From the NCBI GenBank assembly GCA_935421135.1, contig OW285190.1:9372501-9436500 (forward strand): a stretch of 64,000 nt of DNA, written 5' to 3'. Below, in pieces: positions 21,901 to 31,392 of this stretch (the first letter of the stretch is position 1; the number at the start of each line of letters is the position of its first letter). The notes under the pieces are model-generated. The model did no database searches, was not told where the DNA came from, and saw only the letters and a list, made by a program, of their open reading frames with translations. The translations under genes were made by a program, and so were the position numbers. The stretch is from Bugulina stolonifera. Taxonomy: Eukaryota; Bryozoa; Gymnolaemata; Cheilostomatida; Bugulidae.

Positions 21901-24632
21901 GAGTCGCAAATAAAAATCGCAAGATGGCCGTCCGACCCAGGTCAGAAGGGCTATTGGCCTAGGATTTTACTTGGCTGGATGAAATCATCCTTAGCTCATC
22001 GGCACAACCTGATTTCTTCGCGGGGAAACGAGGATTTTGCTTTTGGCCCAGGCCGGTGTGTTCACGACCCTGTGACGGTTGTGTGCCGAAAACCATTTTC
22101 GTAAATCGGCCTGGGTCTGAAGTTTAAGTCGTGAAGACACCTTACATGTATGTTGTTCAAATTAAGCCAACAAAAAACCAGCACTATGGAAGAAGTTCAA
22201 TTCTTATTAAACATGAGGGAAATAAAATCTATCAACAGTCAAGCTATCGTATCCATCCTCAACCATAAATTCAAGTCAAGCCACTCAGGTGCGGACTTAC
22301 GTATAGGAAACGTTTTGTTGAGCTTAATTTTCACCAAGCAGAAATATTTTAACCTGCATAATTCCAGGCCAATAGCTCTTCTGACCTGGGTCGGACGGCC
22401 GCGAAGACACCTTATAGTGATGAGCAATCCGAAATGATAACTATTAGCTACATGTAATTACATAGATTCTAACCAAATGTTCTTAAAGAATTTTGGCTGT
22501 CAAAAAGGTCTAAACATTACTCTCGAAAGTGTGCCATTGTAATAGTAGGCCCATACATAGAGTCATGTGCAAAATAAGACGTGATGCTGAAATTAATTAC
22601 TATCTCACTGCACACTGTAATAATCTAATAAGAGTATACACCTGCTTTGCACTGCCATCACCGGCTGAGCCATTTATCTCCGGTGCTTTCGGTTTTGTAG
22701 TTTCGTTAGTGGCAGGTGGTGTTGCTTTTGATGAGACCGCTGGACCAGGTTCTTCTTCACCATTTCTATATTAGAGAAATCACCATAGTTTTATTCACAT
22801 TTTGTTTCATAGTTTGAAAGCTACGGGATCTGTGTTTGTAGTCGATCCTCACTGTATTTGGGCAAAGGGAAAAAACTCGCACTATAGCAGCAAAATGTGG
22901 TTTGACCTCTAACATTACGCACTCGTTAAAAACACTGCAATTAATATAAGAATACTACACCCAACTCTGATGAATATGTTCAATACTAAACATGAGGCTG
23001 TTATAACATACATGTACTTAAATGGTGTCACCAGGTTTTTCACAGGCCAGCAGTTTTTCATATAATGCCAAACCTGAAGAGGGATGCTAGGTTGAAAATT
23101 CGGCCTGAAAAAAGTGTGCCTCATAGACAATCATGCATATACTTAAAAGAGAATCAGTGAATGATAGGGCGTCACCGCATTTTATTGATCAGATTGGTGG
23201 ATAACAGCCAATATTTGATACAATGAGCCAATGAATAATCCAATAAATATAACAGGGAATAACAAACTGGTGATCTCAGCCATTAGCAACATAATTTGCA
23301 ACTGCTATTCCCTGCAAGAGGAAGAGAGTACGGTTATTTGAACACTAAAAGGTTGATGGAACTTAAATTTTAAAACAGAATGCATAAAAACTGAGTAAAA
23401 TAAAACAGTGAACTTACTGGAAGAGGGTTTCCCAGAGACCGATTGATAGGAACTCTTCAAGCATCTGAAATACGGGAAAAGATCGCCTCTGAACTCTTAC
23501 AAGTAGTTAGCATTTGCTATAAAATGTAACTTGAATTTTTTGTATTATATTATGACAAGCTACCAAACTGCTGAAAATTGGTCGCCATGCAATGTAGGTC
23601 ATTAAGACGCTCCTAATACATGTTAGCCTAGCAGAATACACTTTGAAACAAATTTCCCTGATCGTTTCAAGCTCCCAAAACTACAATGTAGATCTATATT
23701 TTATACGGTCAATTTGACCTCATTAAAACGTTGGGTGAGCCAATCTATTGACATGACTTTGGCAATAAACAAATAAAAGATGCTGCATACTGCTCATTAA
23801 ATTGTAAGAACTGATGACAAATATCTTATCTTTCTTTTTCAGTGTATGTCATTATAGCTATCATAAATCTTACTTTTTCATCCGTGTTGTGCAAATTTGG
23901 GAAGAGTTTTGTGATTTGTTGGTTGATTCTAATGAAAATATCTCTTTGACGCCCCTTAGCAAACTTGTCGTGCGGATCAGTAATATTTCTCTGAGCTTCA
24001 ATGATATCCTGTAACCCAATATGCTCTCTCTTCTGAAATCTTTCTAGTGCGACTTTCAGGTGTTGTAATTCAGGCTCTGCCTGGTTGATAGCGGCAATTG
24101 CTAAAATAGCTAGTGAAGCTTCCAGTCCTAGAGCAATTTTCTTCCTTTGATCGGAAGCTAAGCATCCTGTCACTGCTTCAATGAGTGAAAACATGTTCCT
24201 TGCCATCAGTTCTCTAACTATGTGCCCCTGTGAGTATTTTTCTACCTCTGATGTTATTGCCTTTAGTTCCTGATCTTCTAACTTGTTCAATCTAACTTGA
24301 GCATCCTCTGGATCTGGGAGCGGCTTAATGATCATTTCACATAATGATAAAAATTTGGAGTCAGGATCCTTCTCTTCTTGGCTAGATTCATGACAATGGT
24401 TTAAAGTCTGCATTACCTCAAGTGTTTTTTGCATTGTTACATGGCCTTGTTTGATAGTGTATGTTAGCACTTTAAATAGACGGCCAATGCTGTGGCTGCT
24501 ATACCTTACAAGTTCAACAGCCAATGAACTTGTGGCCAAAAGTTTTACTTTATTGGAGGTAAAGAGACATAGCATGTAGTCACTGACGTCCATCTCATGA
24601 AGTTTATTTTGTTGTAGACTGATGGAATCCAT
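1844..24632 (-). CDS. GB1/RHD3-type (atlastin/GBP-like) GTPase, 12 exons
   Basis: Exons on the minus strand: 24632-23874, 23464-23418, 22765-22642, 21295-21092, 20470-20330, 16393-16232, 15673-15533, 14103-13968, 3669-3545, 3314-3186, 2926-2793 and 2012-1844. All junctions are GT-AG and every phase matches, giving 756 codons plus TAA. Start chosen: ATG at 24632. The G domain shows a P-loop GVARSGKS (about residues 356-363), a G3 motif DCQG (432-435) and the RD motif typical of atlastin/GBP proteins in VATRDYGG (R509, D510). The C-terminal third is charged and helical, like the middle domain of this family. Residues 1-253 are a helical region I do not recognise, followed by a P/A/T-rich linker (about 270-310). 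No transmembrane hairpin of the atlastin type is visible, so it may act more like a GBP. The intron 13967-3670 carries the Polinton-like element; the 16394-20329 region carries two LTRs. Confidence 0.82.
4046..4051. repeat. 6-bp target site duplication, left
   Basis: AACAAT immediately before the left terminus of the Polinton-like element. The same hexamer follows the right terminus at 13907-13912. The exact match defines the element ends. Polinton/Maverick elements are known for 6-bp duplications. Confidence 0.93.
4052..4592 (+). repeat. Left terminal inverted repeat
   Basis: About 541 bp, very GC-rich against an AT-rich background, nearly identical in reverse complement to 13358-13906. It contains the near-palindrome GCGCGCGTACGCGCGC around 4323-4340. 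The outermost bases repeat the triplet AGT twice. Open frames across it on both strands are by-products of GC richness. Confidence 0.93.
4618..5013 (+). repeat. 105-bp tandem repeat, about 3.7 copies
   Basis: Units start near 4618, 4723, 4828 and 4931; each begins GATATACGACTATG and contains ATGAGTAAGGGTAATGATAC. The last unit is shortened. It lies between the left TIR and the 3' end of the OB-like gene, so it may be 3' UTR. A long minus-strand frame here is just the repeat translated. Confidence 0.85.
5046..6363 (-). CDS. Two-exon gene: acidic/basic tail plus tandem OB-like domains (putative ssDNA-binding protein)
   Basis: Exon 1 is 6363-5873 (ATG at 6363) and exon 2 begins at 5775. The 97-bp intron has GTAAGT and TTGTAG borders, and the split codon AT|G keeps the frame. 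The N-terminal 164 residues are charged, with D- and K-runs and a KKKKK stretch, and look disordered and nucleic-acid-binding. Residues about 180-280 form a beta-rich module (PGTVLEV ... MVYLGQ). An in-frame TAG at 5384-5382 ends the frame after 294 residues, yet the same frame continues without its own ATG to 5046 and encodes a second, related module (PVGSVLVV ... MVYKGQ). The product may be 294 residues, or about 405 if the TAG is read through or is a recent mutation. An OB fold and a single-strand-binding role are inferred from the repeated pattern and from pairing with a protein-primed polymerase; no family was identified with certainty. Confidence 0.62.
5382..5384 (-). other. In-frame TAG between the two OB-like modules
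   Basis: The minus-strand reading is ...AAG ACC TTG GCC TAG TTG GAA..., with the open frame resuming at once. The second module has no ATG before its middle, so it cannot easily be a separate gene. This is either a nonsense mutation or a programmed readthrough site. Confidence 0.7.
6445..6452 (-). promoter_or_regulatory. TATA box of the OB-like gene
   Basis: TATAAAGG on the minus strand, about 85 bp upstream of the ATG at 6363. The same TATAAAGGGAGAGTGGGATC context is kept in the deleted copy at about 52859-52878, which supports a real core promoter. Confidence 0.6.
6503..7461. repeat. Palindromic 31-bp minisatellite (near-1-kb inverted repeat)
   Basis: Tandem 31-bp units of the form GATGCATCCCGATGTGATTC + CGAAGCTTCCC run left of about 6925; the exact reverse complement of the array runs right of about 6935. 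The centre reads GATGTGTCAATTCACATC. Central units alternate GTGAATCC and GTGATTCC, giving a 62-bp higher-order period, and outer units differ (CACCCC, GCCTCCC) in mirror fashion on both arms. Because 31 is not a multiple of 3, all frames are open on both strands; these are not genes. It lies exactly between two divergent promoters. Confidence 0.93.
7510..7517 (+). promoter_or_regulatory. TATA-like box of the polymerase gene
   Basis: TATTTAAG, followed about 25-30 bp later by TCTCACTCTAGCAG, a plausible initiator. The same CTATTTAAGGTATG is kept in the deleted copy on the minus strand near 52329-52343. Confidence 0.55.
7538..7916 (+). other. Duplicated leader exon and introns of the polymerase gene
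   Basis: Two similar blocks of about 170-190 bp, each containing ACCTACTAGTCAGC, ATGTCAACAAGT and a donor GGTTAGTGCTAAAT, then an acceptor ending TTTTATAG. Leader 1a ends at 7638; its ATGTCAACAAGT frame hits TAA at once. Leader 1b (7753-7818) carries the usable ATG at 7800. Introns: 7639-7752 and 7819-7916. Confidence 0.6.
7800..12478 (+). CDS. Protein-primed family B DNA polymerase with N-terminal zinc fingers
   Basis: Exons 7800-7818, 7917-11599, 11707-11798 and 11911-12478 give 1,453 codons plus TAG, all phases consistent. The second intron is GC-AG (AAG|GCAAGT); the others are GT-AG. Two C2H2 fingers (residues about 18-39 and 47-68), a CFFRCLA motif near 283, and a CxxC...HxC finger at 405-423 precede the polymerase. 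Exonuclease motifs: DIE at 471-473, FNSQKYD at 606-612, YNNLD at 739-743. An insert with FHGCYWHGHEC (957-967) resembles the nuclease-like module seen in Polinton polymerases. Polymerase motif A is DANALY (D872), motif B is KLVGNSAYGK (about 1177-1186), motif C is DTDS (1278-1281). The end, KRKVAEDG..T.P, fits this family. All catalytic residues are present. It should replicate linear DNA from a terminal-protein primer; the terminal-protein region, if any, would be N-terminal and is not identified. Confidence 0.9.
12479..12781 (+). terminator. 3' region of the polymerase gene with poly(A) signal
   Basis: AATAAA lies at 12652-12657, about 175 bp after the stop. A short hairpin TCCGTCCTCAAAACGGA precedes it. 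The segment also works as a possible intron: GTGAGT at about 12450 and TTCGTAG ending at 12781 are in matching phase and would give an alternative polymerase C-terminus. Confidence 0.4.
12782..13291 (+). pseudogene. Decayed coding exon: acidic D-run then basic/Ser-rich tail
   Basis: One reading frame runs through 510 bp with only two stops (TAG 12914, TAA near 13037) and ends at a good donor (CG|GTAAGT). It encodes a short folded-looking stretch, a run of aspartates from the GAT repeat, then an R/S-rich segment. The acidic-then-basic style resembles the N-terminus of the OB-like gene. It could be a 3' alternative exon of the polymerase gene or the relic of a third gene. No family recognised. 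Confidence 0.4.
12917..12958 (+). repeat. (GAT)n microsatellite
   Basis: About 14 consecutive GAT triplets inside the decayed exon; encodes aspartates in the frame used there. Confidence 0.95.
13358..13906 (-). repeat. Right terminal inverted repeat
   Basis: About 549 bp, near-perfect reverse complement of 4052-4592, ending ...CTATACTACT. Small indels in G-runs are the main differences from the left copy. Confidence 0.93.
13907..13912. repeat. 6-bp target site duplication, right
   Basis: AACAAT, identical to 4046-4051. Confidence 0.93.
17827..18566 (+). mobile_element. Solo LTR, family A
   Basis: Begins TGTAATGG and ends ATCATTACA, flanked by 4-bp GTAT at 17823-17826 and 18567-18570. It shares GGTCGGCC..CGGGCTTCCGGCCGC, a TATA-like ACTATATAAAG and AATAAAGACACATCTATAC with the LTRs at 33685 and 38286. 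It lies in an intron of the GTPase gene. Confidence 0.85.
18572..19606 (+). mobile_element. LTR-like copy, family B (solo)
   Basis: Shares long stretches with 39456-40250 and with the minus-strand LTR at 63366-64000: TTGGTTTTTCCCACAT, TGATTGCGCTTGAATAAAG, GGCGGGTAACTC, GTACGGCTCGAGTTCA. It has a TATA-like TAGTATAAAAGGC and an AATAAA signal. The left border is approximate and I see no clear duplication. Located in the GTPase intron. Confidence 0.6.
21871..22142. mobile_element. MITE with AGGTGTCTTCACGAC inverted termini
   Basis: 272 bp. The left end AGGTGTCTTCACGAC is the exact reverse complement of the right end GTCGTGAAGACACCT, with further imperfect inverted similarity inside (GACCCAGGTC). 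No coding capacity. The target duplication is unclear (about 2-3 bp, TA-rich). Superfamily not assigned. Confidence 0.7.
22361..22412 (-). repeat. Fragment of the same MITE, inverted
   Basis: CCAGGCCAATAGC through GACCTGGGTCGGACGGCC to GAAGACACCT is the reverse complement of the first part of the MITE at 21871, without its ACGACCTCTT segment. A broken second copy. Confidence 0.6.
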
Positions 24633-24757
24633 GTCCAAGGGTTAGCTTTAACTACCTTTACAATTGATGCATCAAATAGAAAGACACACACAGTAAGAAG
24701 GTATGGCAGTGTTTTTCAGTAATTCTCTGTATTAAAGTAGAGCAATACATTAATAGC

Positions 24758-24908
24758 AGGAGGTGGCTAGGATGTAGCTAGGAGGTGGCTAGGAAGTGGC
24801 TAGGAGGTGGCTAGGAGGTGGCTAGGAGGTGGCTAGGAGGTGGCTAGGGGGAGGCTAGAAGGTGGCTAGGAGTTGGGTGTCCAAATGGACACCCAACTCC
24901 GAGCCACC
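24758..24908 (+). repeat. 11-bp minisatellite ending in a 22-bp-arm hairpin
   Basis: About ten units of AGGTGGCTAGG from 24758 to 24870, followed by an inverted repeat: arms 24861-24882 and 24887-24908, loop AAAT, one mismatch. The hairpin's left arm begins in the last repeat unit. Confidence 0.8.
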
Positions 24909-25127
24909 CCAAAGATTTTGCCTAAATTATCAGCAAACAAGGCATGCACCTTGGCCAAAACCGCAAAGGGGACATTCTGGAGATACCTACATGTACTCCT
25001 ACAAAAAATTGGGAGCGGAAATTACAATCCGTTAATCAACTAGATAAATTCTCAACAGCTAAGAGTTCTCTTTGGCCAAAATGATTAGACACAGTGTTTG
25101 AAGTGTGGTTATACGCGAGTATACGGC

Positions 25128-25157
25128 GTGTACCCACCTAAATTTTGGTGGGTACAC
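25128..25157. repeat. Perfect 11-bp inverted repeat
   Basis: GTGTACCCACC (25128-25138), 8-nt loop, GGTGGGTACAC (25147-25157). Function unknown; may be a fragment of a palindromic MITE. Confidence 0.6.
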
Positions 25158-25311
25158 AGTCACCAGGTGTGTACTCTCATGGTAATTGGCTAGTTTTACT
25201 GAAGACACGGCAGTTTTCGCAATGAAAATAGGTTTACTGGTTGCTGAGTGACTGCTGATTGCAAAATTTCCCTTTATCTAGCGATTGTTTGATTGATAAC
25301 AACGTGTTAGG

Positions 25312-25686
25312 CTAATTCCGAAATTTAAAAGTAAGTTGATAGTAGCTTGGTCCAACAGCCTGCACACAAATACATTCTTCTGCTTTACTAACAAAGTTAG
25401 TTATTGTGTCAATGGATTCATAGGACTTGAATATGGGTTCGTGCCACTTTCTATAGTATTTTCCAGGTTTCCGAATGCGTTTGCAGAGCAATGAAAACTT
25501 TTTGGTAAGGGCAATGGTCAAACAGTTGAATTTAAAGTGATCATACACCCTAGGCTTATCATATATCGTTGCGCTCCATTTTTCAAGACAAATCAACTGA
25601 TTTTCAAGAGTTATCTTTTTAATGGAGCCATTTATCACTAGACTTAGTAGTAAAATGACTCTGAAATTCAGAGTTATCTTCCACAA
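25312..25686 (-). CDS. Possible terminal exon, unidentified protein
   Basis: An open frame of about 125 codons with protein-like composition (several Cys, Trp, Tyr; KYYRKWHEP) ending at a TAG. It has no ATG at its 5' end; an acceptor-like AATTTCAG lies inside it. Could be a last exon or a relic. No family recognised. Confidence 0.25.
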   Translation of the reverse strand: MWKITLNFRVILLLSLVINGSIKKITLENQLICLEKWSATIYDKPRVYDHFKFNCLTIALTKKFSLLCKRIRKPGKYYRKWHEPIFKSYESIDTITNFVSKAEECICVQAVGPSYYQLTFKFRN

Positions 25687-28172
25687 AAAATGTTTTTTGG
25701 CTGTGCATGTAAAGTTGTCATCTCTTTACTTTTGTTTAAAATAAGTTGTACTAGCAACACAAACCACAAGAATGCAATAATATGACCCATGTCATAACGA
25801 AGCTCTGCTGATGAGAAATACCCAGACCACAACGATAACAAGAGCTGGTACACTGAGTGAATTGCTAATTATTCTACACTCAACAGCCTAGCAGCCACCT
25901 ACATGTACATGAATTGGTCCATTTTCTATATTGCAACAAAAGGAAGTTAGTGGCTAGGCTACCGTTCTGATCACTTTGGATGTGTCATGCATTATTGAAA
26001 ATAAGAATTTCTACTAAAGTAGTCCTACACTAGGCACTCTATATGTAGCCTCCTCCCAACCACACTGGCTAATCAATGAACCACTGCCAGCCCAAGAAGG
26101 GATCTGGTTAATACATCTGTCATTAGCACATGCGTATAATACTGAATGGGCGTGTTATGCAATGTACATGTATGTGCATTACTTATTATAGTTACTATAG
26201 TTATTTATAATACATGACATGTTTCAGCTTCACAGATGTATAAAAATCATAATGTTGTAAACATGTAAACACATGTGCATCTTACTTATGGGGTACAGAC
26301 ATACGCTATACACTCATGTAGTGCATGCATAATACATTTTTATGTGTATACATCACAATCATGTAGTACATGGTTATTATAATACATGCACATGAACATA
26401 CTGTAATAGTTTTGTAACATGATTCATAAATAACATTATACATGTTATGACATAACATCTGTACATAATGTACAGATACGAGTACTGTCAGATAGAGCAT
26501 GTAGTGTGCAGTCTTATACATGATATACATGAACGTAAATTACAGAATATTTAAATGGTATTTAAAATATTATTAATAATATATGCTATAGATAAGCAAT
26601 TATACCTTTGTACATTGCAACCAATATTACTCACAAGAACATGTGCATCCCTCTGTTGTTTTGCTCAAACAACATTGAGTGTCTTTATTACTAAACTATT
26701 GTTTTTGACAGAGTACATTCACAATCTCTGGTTTGGGGCAAATACGTACACAGAAAAATTAATTTGTATCACCAATAACTCACTAAATGTACATGTATTA
26801 TGAGCCCACTGGATGAAATAAGAACAAGATCATCACAGACCACTAAGCCATTTTGTTGGTGTTTGTTTATAAGTTGAACACCATTGAATAAACATTAGAA
26901 GTATTATTATTTTATGTGATGACCAAATCTGCTGTTGCTGCAGGTACACTGTAGGTAAGCTAGCTAGTCTGTATGCTATGCCTGTAGCCACATAGAATGT
27001 TATAAGAAAGAACTCAGATTGTATTTCTTCTATCATGACTGTATTAGTGAACATGACTTGTGCCATCATCATGCTACTTATCACTATCAGTATAATTTTG
27101 GTTGCAGAGGATAATAATATTCTCCATTCCTAAAACTTACACAGAAGGAAGAAAGTGTTTCCTATGATCATATTTTGCGGCGTAACACCTGAACTTTTCA
27201 CTTCTGCAATAGTATTCAAACTTACCAGTAGTAGGCTACTATTTATGTCATTATAATATGCCAAATGAAAATAGAAAACTGCCCTCTTATTTATAGGCCT
27301 ATGCAATCTAAATAACAAATGCTATGCTCTACTATCCGGACAATTTTTCCAACTGCTATTTGGTTTATGGAGTGCAACTTCTGTATAGACTGGCTCCCTG
27401 ATATGCATAGATATAGTGTTTTTTCACTAGCCCATGTGTGTTTCTACTGAACATCCTGATGGCTGCATGCCATTTTTTTCATATTTATTACCTCGCATAG
27501 GTGTTGACAAATGCCCCTTCTATTGTGAAGGGATAATTTATGTGCTGCCACACTGAAATGAATGCTAATATTGTTATTTACTCCCATCATCTGTAGCTGG
27601 TAGTCACAGGAAGATATGGTTTGAATCACTCAGTACTTGTGGCAATGTTATTTTGTTATTGATCACATTTTTATTCTCATTAGTGGTTGACTTTGTGGTC
27701 TAAAGTCAACAACCCATCAAGTGCAAAGTAATGGTGGATTTCAGTTGTGAGTTATCTGACACCAAAATGGCGAGAGGACAACATGCAATAGTCCTCCAAA
27801 TAGTCCTCAGCTTTTGTTTCTATGCTTATTTATCACTAAATTGGCCTAAAAACACTCAAAATAGCTGCCTGGGGCTCGATGTTTCCTTTAAAACAATATA
27901 AAACACCCCTAGGCTGCATGATCACTTTAAAATGTTTTTTAGCACTAAACCTAAATTTCAAAAGTAAATTGTTGTACTCGATCTATTGGAAATTGAAGTT
28001 TGATTGAGTAAAAAATATCAGAGATAGTTGTATTTATCTTGCTTTCCTGGTAATAGTGGTTTTGTTTAGTTACTAATAAAAAATATAAATAAAATCAAAA
28101 ATAAATATAAATATAAATATGATCATGATGTTGTAAATAAAAATAACATAAATATTAGCATTAGTTGGATAT

Positions 28173-28326
28173 TTTTGTATGATTGCTGCTATTGACATAG
28201 CTATAAGATTATCCTCTAGCAAGCATAGCATATGTAGCAGCATGTTGCATATTCAGTTGAGCTTCAGACCTGTTTTAGGACTGACATGTTATGTATGCAA
28301 TAAACCATAACCAGTATAATACAACA
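28173..28326 (+). repeat. 5' LTR (154 bp)
   Basis: About 90% alike to 32425-32578; contains AATAAACC and ends TACAACA. Followed by TGGTAGCCAG, a primer-binding-like site. Confidence 0.85.
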
Positions 28327-28367
28327 TGGTAGCCAGTACTAACTAGAAACAACAATAACTGTATAAC

Positions 28368-29211
28368 ATGGCTCAGAAGTTTAATCCACCGCAGGAATTT
28401 GATTTCCAACCTGAAAGATGGACGGAGTGGATTGGACGTTGGGACAGGTATAGAAATATTTGTAAAGTATGTGATGAAGATGCAAAATTACAAATAGATA
28501 GTTTCTTGTACTGCATGGGAAGCAGGAGTGAAAGCATATTTAGTGGGATAGACTTATCCGATGATGATCGTAAAGACTACCAGAAGGTCAGAAAAGCATT
28601 TGGCAGATATTTTTTCACCTAGGAAGTACATAATAAATATGAGCATACAAAGTTTTTTTCGATGTGACCAACAAGCTGGAGAGACAGTCGAGCAGTACAT
28701 AAGCATCTTAAATGATCTAGCTGACCGATGTGCGTTTTCTAACCAAAGTGAGCAAATGCGAGATCGAATAGTGGTTGGCATAAAAGACATTGCATGCAGT
28801 AGAGAAATGCAGAAAATGGATGTTGAGAAGCTAACTGAAGCAGTTGCTGTAAACATGGCCAGGCAATTTGAACAAGTTGACAACAACATCAAAGAGCTAA
28901 ATGACAATAAACTGTCTTCATCAATTTCAGTTTCAGATACTGATAAGGTAACAGAGGTAACTAAACCGAGAGAAGCTACTTCTCCATGTCATCCATGCAA
29001 ATGCTACGGACACAGAAAACATACTAAGGGCAAGTGCCCAGCTATAGACAGCAGATGCAACAAATGTCGTAAACCGGGACACTATGTACAGTGCTGCAAC
29101 TCCAAAATCATACAGGAAGTGACAGACGCAGAAAACAGTGAATGTGACTCCTTACTCAACTTTATGGGAGTAGTCAATGATACCTTGGGTAAAAGAGGTA
29201 CGTGTCAGTAA
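28368..29211 (+). pseudogene. gag remnant with CCHC zinc knuckles
   Basis: ATG at 28368. The frame stops at 28620-28622 and continues in another frame from about 28561 to 29211. The second part has CKCYGHRKHTKGKC and CNKCRKPGHYVQC, two nucleocapsid-type knuckles that bind RNA. A frameshift separates the halves. Confidence 0.75.
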
Positions 29212-29377
29212 GCTCAACACACCCATTTATTTCAAACTGGACTCTGGAGCAGAGGTGTTGGTTATTCCTAAGAGCTTTTGTAATAAGATGTTTTTATATC
29301 CAACTGATAAACATTTATGTGAAGCTAGCGGTACCCAGCTTACTGTACATGGCTATTTGAGTCCAACATCATTGTAG
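29177..29377 (+). pseudogene. Aspartic protease remnant
   Basis: Contains FKLDSGAEVLVIP, the retropepsin active-site pattern with DSG. Frame ends at a stop near 29377. Confidence 0.65.
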
Positions 29378-29410
29378 GTAGAAATAGTATTTTTGAAAGG
29401 TTCTATGTAG

Positions 29411-30571
29411 TTGATGGCAGGCACTAAAGCCCTTTTAGGTAGGACAGCATGTGTTAGGTTAGGTCTTATAAAGTTGTGTGCAACAGATTCATTGAACATA
29501 AATATTGTTGACAAAAGTAGTCAGTTTTTTAAACAAGAATTCAGTGCATTTTTTAAGGGCTTAGGAAAAATGCATCGTGAGGTTGACATTCAGATCAAGC
29601 AAGACAATTAGTCCTCTATATGCCATCTATACTCCGCGTTCAGTTGCCTATCCCTTGCTTAGAAAAGTTAAAACAGAGCTCTAAGCCATGGTAGATGAAG
29701 GTGTTATCTTTGAAGTACAGCAACCAACTGATTGGGTATCTCCTATGGTGGTTGTTCCCAAAGCAAATGGCCAAGTGCGTGTGTGTGTCGATTATAGTAC
29801 ACAATTAAATAAAGTAGTTTGTAGACAGGTGTATCTGATGTCTCATGTTGAAGCAAGTTTAGCAAAACTGGGCAATGGCAAAAATATTTACTAAGTTGGA
29901 TGCTAACTCTGGATTTTACCAAATACCATTATCTGACAAGTCAAAACTTCTTACCACATTCCTTACACATTTTGGTAGATTTGCATACAATAGACTCCCA
30001 TTTGCTAAAATTGTATCAGAGGTTTTGAGTGGATTGGAAGGAGTGGTTGTACATATGGAGGACGTTTGTATTTGGGGGCAGTCTGTAGAGGAGCACGATA
30101 GACGCGTCCCTGAGGTATTAAGGTGTACTTCAGATGCTGGTATGACGCTGAATGAGTCCAAGTGTGAATTTTCATGTAGAAGCATAACATTTCTTGGCCA
30201 TGTCATATCTGGTGATGGTATTAAGCCAAGTAAAGAATTGATTTAAGTTATCCAAGATTTTTCAACCCCCCCAACACATAACTGATGTACGCAGTTTTCT
30301 TGGCATGGCAAATCAGCTTAGTAAGTTTACTCCGGTATTAGGGAGCTTGAGCGACCCCTTAAGAACTTTGCTGTGTGAAGGTACGCAGTGGTGGTATTGG
30401 GACACCTCTCAAGAAAGTGCTTTTAATCTAATCAAGACTGAATTTTGTCGTTCCGTGGAATTAGCAGCCTACAACCCTACTTTTCAAACTGTGATTCAAA
30501 CAGATGCTTGTCGCAGCAGCCTAGGTGCAGTGTTGCTACAAAGACAATTCCTTCAGAAACCTTCAGAGTAG
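29411..30571 (+). pseudogene. Reverse transcriptase remnant
   Basis: Pieces in different frames: an RT start region (WVSPMVVVPK), then FTKLDANSGFYQIPL, then a catalytic box altered to HMEDV where the family has YxDD, then FLGHVIS. Split by stops and frameshifts near 29894, 30246 and 30571. Confidence 0.75.
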
Positions 30572-31389
30572 TGTCTGCTGCTTCTAGGTCATTGACTGAA
30601 ACAGAAAAACGCTATGTAACCATAGAACAAGAGGCACTCGGCATTGTATGGGCATTAGAAAAGTTTAAAGATTATATTATTGGTTTCAAGGTAGTAGTTC
30701 AAACCGACCATAAGCCTTTAGTGCCCTTGCTAAGTGACATAGAATTAGATAAGCTTCCCATACGAATTCAGAGGTTTAGGATGCGCTTAATGAGATACAA
30801 TTATGTCATAGAGCACATTGCAGGAAAAGATAACATAGTAGCTGATGCTCTCAGTAGATCTAATGTAAAACTTAGCCCTCATGATGTTACTTTTGTTGAG
30901 AAGGTGGAAGTTTACAGTTTAGAGATGTTGAAAGCTAATGCTTCTGATAGAAGGTTAAACCAGCTGAAAAAGTTACAGTTGGAAGATGAAGTATTGGCAA
31001 GAGTTAGATCACTTGTTCAATCAGAGTGGCCATTCTACTTAGCAGCAGAAGACTCTGTTCTGCTTCCATTTTATGAAAACCGTTCCAAATTATCACCAGT
31101 AGATGACATTTTGGTGTACGAAAGGAGAATTGTCATTTTGATGTCCTCTAGAATGGAGATGATTCGCAGAGTACATAAAGGCCATTTAGGAATTACAAAA
31201 TGTCGTGATCGTGCTCGACAAGCCATGTGGTGGCCAAGGATGAGTCAGATGATAGCTGAAATGGTGCGAAACTGCAAAGTCTGCCAAAGACACGCAAATG
31301 TAGTGAAAGAACCTTTGATGAGGTGCGAGTTTCCACAACATCCTTGGGAACGTGTAGGTAGTGATATGCTTTACTTAAACAATGAATAG
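30480..31389 (+). pseudogene. RNase H and integrase zinc-binding part
   Basis: RNase H block (QTDACR at about 30499, EQEALGIVWALEKF, QTDHKPL) followed by an HHCC integrase finger (HKGHLGITKCRDR ... CKVCQRH). Ends at a TAG at 31387. Confidence 0.75.
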
Positions 31390-31392
31390 TTT

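Larger units (their letters stand above)
24633..28167. other. Upstream region of the GTPase gene, mostly non-coding
   Basis: Contains the minisatellite and hairpins listed below, one possible exon at 25312-25686, a stretch dense in TACATGTA/ACATG words at 26150-26530, and a TAAATA-rich run near 28075-28140. No other gene or element supported. Confidence 0.4.

Noticed and set aside
23160..23330. Short hydrophobic minus-strand frame as an extra exon of the GTPase gene
   Set aside because: Splicing into it from 23418 gives an immediate stop, whereas skipping to 22765 restores phase and continues the protein.
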